Shown in pieces: positions 32,067 to 35,326 of a DNA stretch of 35,326 nucleotides. Source of the DNA: Planctomycetota bacterium (lineage in GTDB: Bacteria > Planctomycetota > Phycisphaerae > WQYP01); the NCBI GenBank assembly GCA_023489375.1, contig JAMDCX010000075.1, forward strand, positions 1-35,326, given 5' to 3'. Below the pieces are notes generated by a model. That model did no database searches. It was given only the letters and a program-made list of their open reading frames with translations, and had not been told where the DNA came from. Every line of letters begins with the position of its first letter. Positions within the stretch are counted from its first letter, which is position 1. The translations under genes were made by a program, and so were the position numbers.

Positions 32067-32305
32067 GAAGATCGCGGGCGTCTCGCCCGTCGTTGCCCCC
32101 AAGGAGTCGTTGGAACAGCATTACCAGTGGATGCTCTGGAGACCGGTATCGATTTGAATGTCACCATTTCTGTCCGTACTCCGCCAGAACCGCCGCAACT
32201 ATGGTTCATCGGCATGGCCCGTGAACAGTTACGTTTACTGTTTATGTTCCATAAACATGTATTAGTTATAATTATGGATCATATAATCTAAAATTATAAA
32301 TTTTA

Positions 32306-32334
32306 TTGACTTTGTGAATTCCTATAGGTATTAT
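32306..32334 (+). promoter_or_regulatory. Sigma70-type promoter for nirA
   Basis: TTGACT (32306-32311), 17-base spacer, TATTAT (32329-32334), in AT-rich DNA. Transcription would start near 32341, about 23 bases before the ATG. It lies 66 bases beyond the right target duplication of the nested repeats. Confidence 0.65.
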
Positions 32335-32363
32335 ATGATTTAGTTTTATGGAGTAAGATACTT

Positions 32364-34121
32364 ATGAGTATTGAAACTGGTAGTGTTTTGACTGCGGATG
32401 GCAAAAAACTCAATAAAGTTGAGGCCATTAAACTCGCTAAAGACGGATTGGATGTCTGGAATAACATTTTCCAATACGCCAGGGCGGACGTTGACGAACC
32501 ACTGGAAGAGCTTTTAAGTCCGAAAGATTATGAACTCTTTCAGAAGGCTATTCCGAATGCCACGGCACCGGAAGTAATCCGCAGCGCCAAGCGGAAGGCG
32601 AAAATCTCTGAAGAGGATTTTGTCCGTCTACGCTGGTTTGGCATTTATCAACACCTGCCAAATTTGTGCCATTTCATGCTGCGCATCCGCATTCCTAACG
32701 GATTGGTCACCGGAACACAATTGCGGGAGATCGCCGATATTGTGGCGCAATATGCCAATGGCTTTGCTGATATTACCACTCGGCAATGTTTCCAATTGCA
32801 TTGGTTAACTATTGAAGCTCTAGCGGAAATTCTGCCACGGCTGGAGCGGGTAGGGCTGGTGACCAAATTTGCCTGTGGTGATACACCGCGCAATGTTGTC
32901 GGCTGCCCGCTGGCCGGTCATCTGGCGGCGGAAGTTATCGACGCTTCCGCCACCGCTCAGGTCGTGAATCAAATGTTCCTTGACGGCAATACGGAATTCA
33001 GCAACTTGCCGCGCAAATTCAAAAATGCCATCGCCGGATGCCACCTGCATTGCCATCAACCGCAGATCAACGATATCGGTATGTTCGGCGTTAAGCGGAT
33101 CAACCCGCACACTGGCCGTGAGGAACGCGGATACGGTGTAACCGTCGGCGGCGGACTTTCCAGTCAGCCCTTTATCGGGCAGTCTTTACGCGTATTTATC
33201 AAACCGGAGCAGGTACCAGACGTTTGCCGGGGTATTGCACATATTTTCCGCGATTACGGCTACCGAGAAAAGCGAACCCGCGCGCGGATGAAATATCTGG
33301 TATCGGACTGGGGCTGGGAAAAATTCCGCAATTATCTGGAGACGGATATCGGTTTTGAATTGGAACACGATGACCGGATTACAGCGCCGGAATTTGCTCC
33401 GCATACCGATCATCTGGGTTCAGGATTACAAAAGGAACCGGGGCTATCGTATATTGGGGTGCCCATTGAATGCGGACGTATTTCAAGTCAGCAATTACAT
33501 GCTGCCGCGGAGCTATCCAACCACTTCGCGGCCAGGGGGTTGTCACAGTTGGCACTTTCCAACAAACAAAATCTTCTTTTCCTGAATATTCCAACGCCTT
33601 CGGTTGAGGCGATGATTCAAGAGCTTGATGCCGCGGGCCTGCCTCCCCATGCTCCTCTGTGGCGCACCAATTTATTATCCTGTACGGGCACCCAGTTCTG
33701 CAATCTGGCGATTGTGGAAACCAAGGAACGAGCCAGGAGTATTGTCAAGTATCTGGAAACGCATTTGACCATTGATACGCCGATCATGGTCTCGGTGACC
33801 GGCTGTCCGAACAGTTGCTCGCAATATCAGATTGCGGATATCGGTCTGATGGGCGTGGTGTGCAATTTCCGTGGTCAACGCGGCACCGAAGCTTATCAGA
33901 TAGTGCTCGGCGGCGGCTTGGGAGCGGATGCGGCCTTTGCCAGAGTAGCGCTGAAAAAAGTACCGGCGGAATTTGTCCATAAATCCGTCCGGCAGATCGT
34001 GGAAGCCTACAAAGCCCATCGCGTAGATGCGGATGAAACCTTCCGGCAATTTGTGCAACGCACGGCCCCGGAACAACTCACGGCGTGGCTTAATATTCCA
34101 GAAATGGCCGATGTGATCTAA
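32364..34121 (+). CDS. nirA: Ferredoxin-dependent nitrite/sulfite reductase (siroheme, 4Fe-4S)
   Basis: A six-electron reductase that turns nitrite to ammonia, or sulfite to sulfide, using siroheme coupled to a 4Fe-4S cluster. Two ferredoxin-like half domains are seen (RWFGIYQH..FMLRIRIPNG early; GVPIECGRISSQQL later). The cluster/siroheme cysteines are Cys440 and Cys446 in SCTGTQFCN and Cys481 and Cys485 in TGCPNSCSQYQIADIG. The 585 residues are near the NirA size, slightly long. The motif SCTGTQFC favours nitrite reductase, but NirA and assimilatory sulfite reductase cannot be firmly separated by eye. ATG 32364 has GGAG ten bases upstream. It stands alone: no nitrate transporter, nitrate reductase or siroheme gene is next to it. 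An ISL3 remnant follows. Confidence 0.9.
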   Translation: MSIETGSVLTADGKKLNKVEAIKLAKDGLDVWNNIFQYARADVDEPLEELLSPKDYELFQKAIPNATAPEVIRSAKRKAKISEEDFVRLRWFGIYQHLPNLCHFMLRIRIPNGLVTGTQLREIADIVAQYANGFADITTRQCFQLHWLTIEALAEILPRLERVGLVTKFACGDTPRNVVGCPLAGHLAAEVIDASATAQVVNQMFLDGNTEFSNLPRKFKNAIAGCHLHCHQPQINDIGMFGVKRINPHTGREERGYGVTVGGGLSSQPFIGQSLRVFIKPEQVPDVCRGIAHIFRDYGYREKRTRARMKYLVSDWGWEKFRNYLETDIGFELEHDDRITAPEFAPHTDHLGSGLQKEPGLSYIGVPIECGRISSQQLHAAAELSNHFAARGLSQLALSNKQNLLFLNIPTPSVEAMIQELDAAGLPPHAPLWRTNLLSCTGTQFCNLAIVETKERARSIVKYLETHLTIDTPIMVSVTGCPNSCSQYQIADIGLMGVVCNFRGQRGTEAYQIVLGGGLGADAAFARVALKKVPAEFVHKSVRQIVEAYKAHRVDADETFRQFVQRTAPEQLTAWLNIPEMADVI

Positions 34122-34143
34122 GGTCATAGCCCCTGCGGATTCT

Positions 34144-34386
34144 GCTGACTGGTGTGGCAAAACACCGGGGTGGCAGCGTCTGGCACCGTATGAGCAATTC
34201 GCCAACATGATAGACCGGCACTGGGATGGGATTGTGGCCCATGGCCAGCCGGAGAATCAGGTGGCGTTGGGATTCGTGGAAGGACTCAACAATAAGATAC
34301 GGGTCATCCAGCGCCGGGCCTACGGCCTGCGGGATGAGCCATACCTGCGGTTGAAAGTGCTCACGTGTATGCTCCCGGAAGTCTAA
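34144..34386 (+). pseudogene. C-terminal remnant of an ISL3-family transposase
   Basis: Translation in the frame ending at TAA 34384-34386 gives about 80 residues. The last part, GFVEGLNNKIRVIQRRAYGL followed by RDEPYLRLKVLTCMLPEV, is the typical carboxyl end of ISL3-type DDE transposases (EGxNNKIRxIxRRAYG, containing the final catalytic Glu). The DNA-binding part and most of the catalytic domain are missing, with no start codon at a sensible place. It lies 22 bases after nirA, so truncation probably came with an insertion or deletion here. Confidence 0.75.
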
Positions 34387-34519
34387 GTCCACCATAGGAA
34401 TCTTCCGGGATACGCCGTGGTTTTATAACTTTGGTTCGAAAGCCGTCTGTTCCCACAAGGGAGGGAAGAGAGTTGCAAGTGGCCCCGCCGGCCAGGAAGG
34501 CGCACCAAATACGTCCATA

Positions 34520-34540
34520 GGTCCCGTTAAGAAATAACAT
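34520..34540 (+). mobile_element. Probable left end of the ISAzo13-type element
   Basis: GGTCCCGTTAAGAAATAACAT begins 54 bases before the transposase ATG. It shares a spaced pattern (AGG..CCGT..A.AAATAAC) with both ends of element D at 26241-26414. The right end is outside the window, so the terminus is a proposal. Sequence 34387-34519 between the ISL3 remnant and this point shows no gene. Confidence 0.45.
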
Positions 34541-34573
34541 TTACATATTAGCTTGGGATGTTATACTGGTTGC

Positions 34574-35326
34574 ATGGATATGGTAGCCTTGCATGACAAG
34601 TACGAGAAACTTCGGCCTCACCTCAATGAGCGAACACGGCGTCTGTTGGCGGCGGCCGATGCCGAGTTTTTGGGGCGTGGCGGTGTGGCCTTGGTGGCTC
34701 GTGCGGCGAATTTGTCTCGTCCGACGCTCTATAAAGCCATGGCGGAATTGAAAGATGGCAAGCCCAACCCGGAACGGGTACGCCGTGAAGGTGGCGGGCG
34801 AAAGACATTGGCGGAGAAGCATCCGGATTTGGATGCGGCCTTGGAGCGGTTGGTGAGTCCCACCAGCCGGGGCGATCCGATGAACCCATTGCGATGGACG
34901 ATCACGAGCACGCGCCAACTGGCGCGGGAGTTAGCGCGGCAGGGCTACCGTTTGAGCCATCCTGTGGTGGCCGGGCGGTTGGCGGCATTACATTACAGCC
35001 TGCCAGCCAATGCCAAGGCGTTGGAGGAGGGCAGCGATCATGTAGACCGCAATGCGCAATTCGAGCACATCAAGGCTTTGGCGGCGCCATGTCTGGCACA
35101 GGGGCAACCGGTGATCTCGGTGGATGCCAAGAAGAAGGAATTGGTGGGGCTGTATAAAAATGGTGGAAGGGAGTGGCATCGGCAGGGCCAGCCGGAAAAG
35201 GTTAACGTGCATGATTTTATTGACGAATCGCTGGGCAAGGCGGTTCCTTACGGGGTTTATGACTTGGGACTCAACCCAGGATGGGTTCATGTGGGCCGGG
35301 ATCATGATACGGCGGTTTTTGCCGTC
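34574..35326 (+). mobile_element. ISAzo13-family (Rhodopirellula-type) transposase, 5' part
   Basis: The frame is open from ATG 34574 to the window edge (251 codons, no stop). The N-terminal third is a helical DNA-binding region (RRLLAAADAEFLGRGGVALVARAANLSRPTLYKAM, shown in two parts: RRLLAAADAEFLGRGG and AANLSRPTLYKAM). Then come GGGRKTLAEKHPDL and the conserved PMNPLRWT segment. VISVDAKKKELVG carries the first catalytic Asp, followed by GVYDLGLNPGWVHVGRDHDTAVFAV leading into the second. This is the arrangement of ISAzo13-type transposases common in planctomycetes. The rest lies beyond the window, so intactness is unknown. Confidence 0.88.

Larger units (their letters stand above)
31420..32181 (+). 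repeat. Repeat family B, copy B3, interrupted by A2
   Basis: The first part (31420-31484, GATGCGGCCATATTTTGGG... to ...TAAGCAGTATC) matches the first 65 bases of B2, and the second part (about 32071-32181, starting CGCGGGCGTCTCGCCCG) resumes at the corresponding base. Joined, they give about 176 bp, the same as B1 and B2. Boundaries are accurate to a few bases. Confidence 0.78.
31339..32232 (+). repeat. Repeat family C, outer copy C0, interrupted by B3
   Basis: The left end GTAACCGTCACGAAGTGACGA at 31339 and the right end CATGGCCCGTGAACAGTTAC ending at 32232 match the two ends of C1. A perfect 8-bp duplication GTTTACTG flanks it (31331-31338 and 32233-32240). Without the inserted material (about 31420-32181) it would be about 132 bp, the size of C2. 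Confidence 0.8.

Noticed and set aside
31331..32240. Recurrent short repeats considered as a CRISPR array.
   Set aside because: Repeats are inverted, of different lengths and explained by nested elements; there are no evenly spaced spacers and no cas genes.

Overview
The window looks like a chromosomal segment of a planctomycete, most likely of the Phycisphaerae type. The pointers are a PEP-CTERM exported protein, a type II pseudopilin with the 'FADWHV' C-terminal signature, a tandem DUF4159 protein, LL-diaminopimelate aminotransferase (DapL) and an ISAzo13-type 'Rhodopirellula' transposase. This placement is inference from gene content; no rRNA is present. Base composition is moderate, coding strands alternate in short blocks, and intergenic regions are rich in small inverted-repeat elements.

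Layout. 1-1.4 kb: end of a repeat element, then a LacI-type regulator. 1.6-5.8 kb (minus): tRNA-Val(CAC), panC, folK, a GT87 membrane glycosyltransferase and dapL, closely spaced and probably partly co-transcribed. 6-10.8 kb (plus): lgt with a large internal insertion, then dxr and rseP overlapping by ATGA. 10.9-15.8 kb (plus): an orphan IS3 orfA, repeat B, rpsO, pnp, a soluble histidine kinase and an OsmC-like protein. 16-18 kb (minus): tRNA-Val(TAC) and a clan GH-A glycoside hydrolase. 18-19.6 kb (plus): leucyl aminopeptidase. 19.6-21 kb (minus): a small membrane protein and a pseudopilin whose 5' end runs into repeat A. 21.7-23.2 kb (plus): infC, probably starting at AUU, then a PEP-CTERM protein. 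23.6-31 kb (minus): glycogen debranching enzyme, a small membrane protein, an inverted-repeat element, a type III PKS / flavoprotein / methyltransferase operon, and a tandem DUF4159 protein. 31.3-32.2 kb: four small inverted-repeat elements nested inside each other. 32.4-34.1 kb (plus): ferredoxin-type nitrite/sulfite reductase. 34.1 kb to the end: an ISL3 transposase remnant and an ISAzo13 transposase cut by the window edge.

How the genes fit together. Most of the content is housekeeping: translation and RNA decay (rpsO, infC, pnp, two tRNA-Val), pantothenate and folate (panC, folK), lysine/peptidoglycan (dapL), isoprenoids (dxr), lipoprotein maturation (lgt) and site-2 proteolysis (rseP). 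The accessory highlight is the methyltransferase-flavoprotein-PKS operon at 26.4-29.3 kb, which has the same three components as bacterial phenolic-lipid/alkylquinone operons.

The most distinctive structure is the population of short non-coding elements, named here A (about 265 bp, 23-31 bp terminal inverted repeats), B (about 175 bp, short terminal inverted repeats and an internal hairpin), C (about 120-300 bp, GTAACCGTTCAC ends, 8-bp target duplications) and D (about 174 bp, ends resembling those of the neighbouring ISAzo13-type element). At 31331-32240 they form a readable insertion order: C inside A inside B inside an older C.
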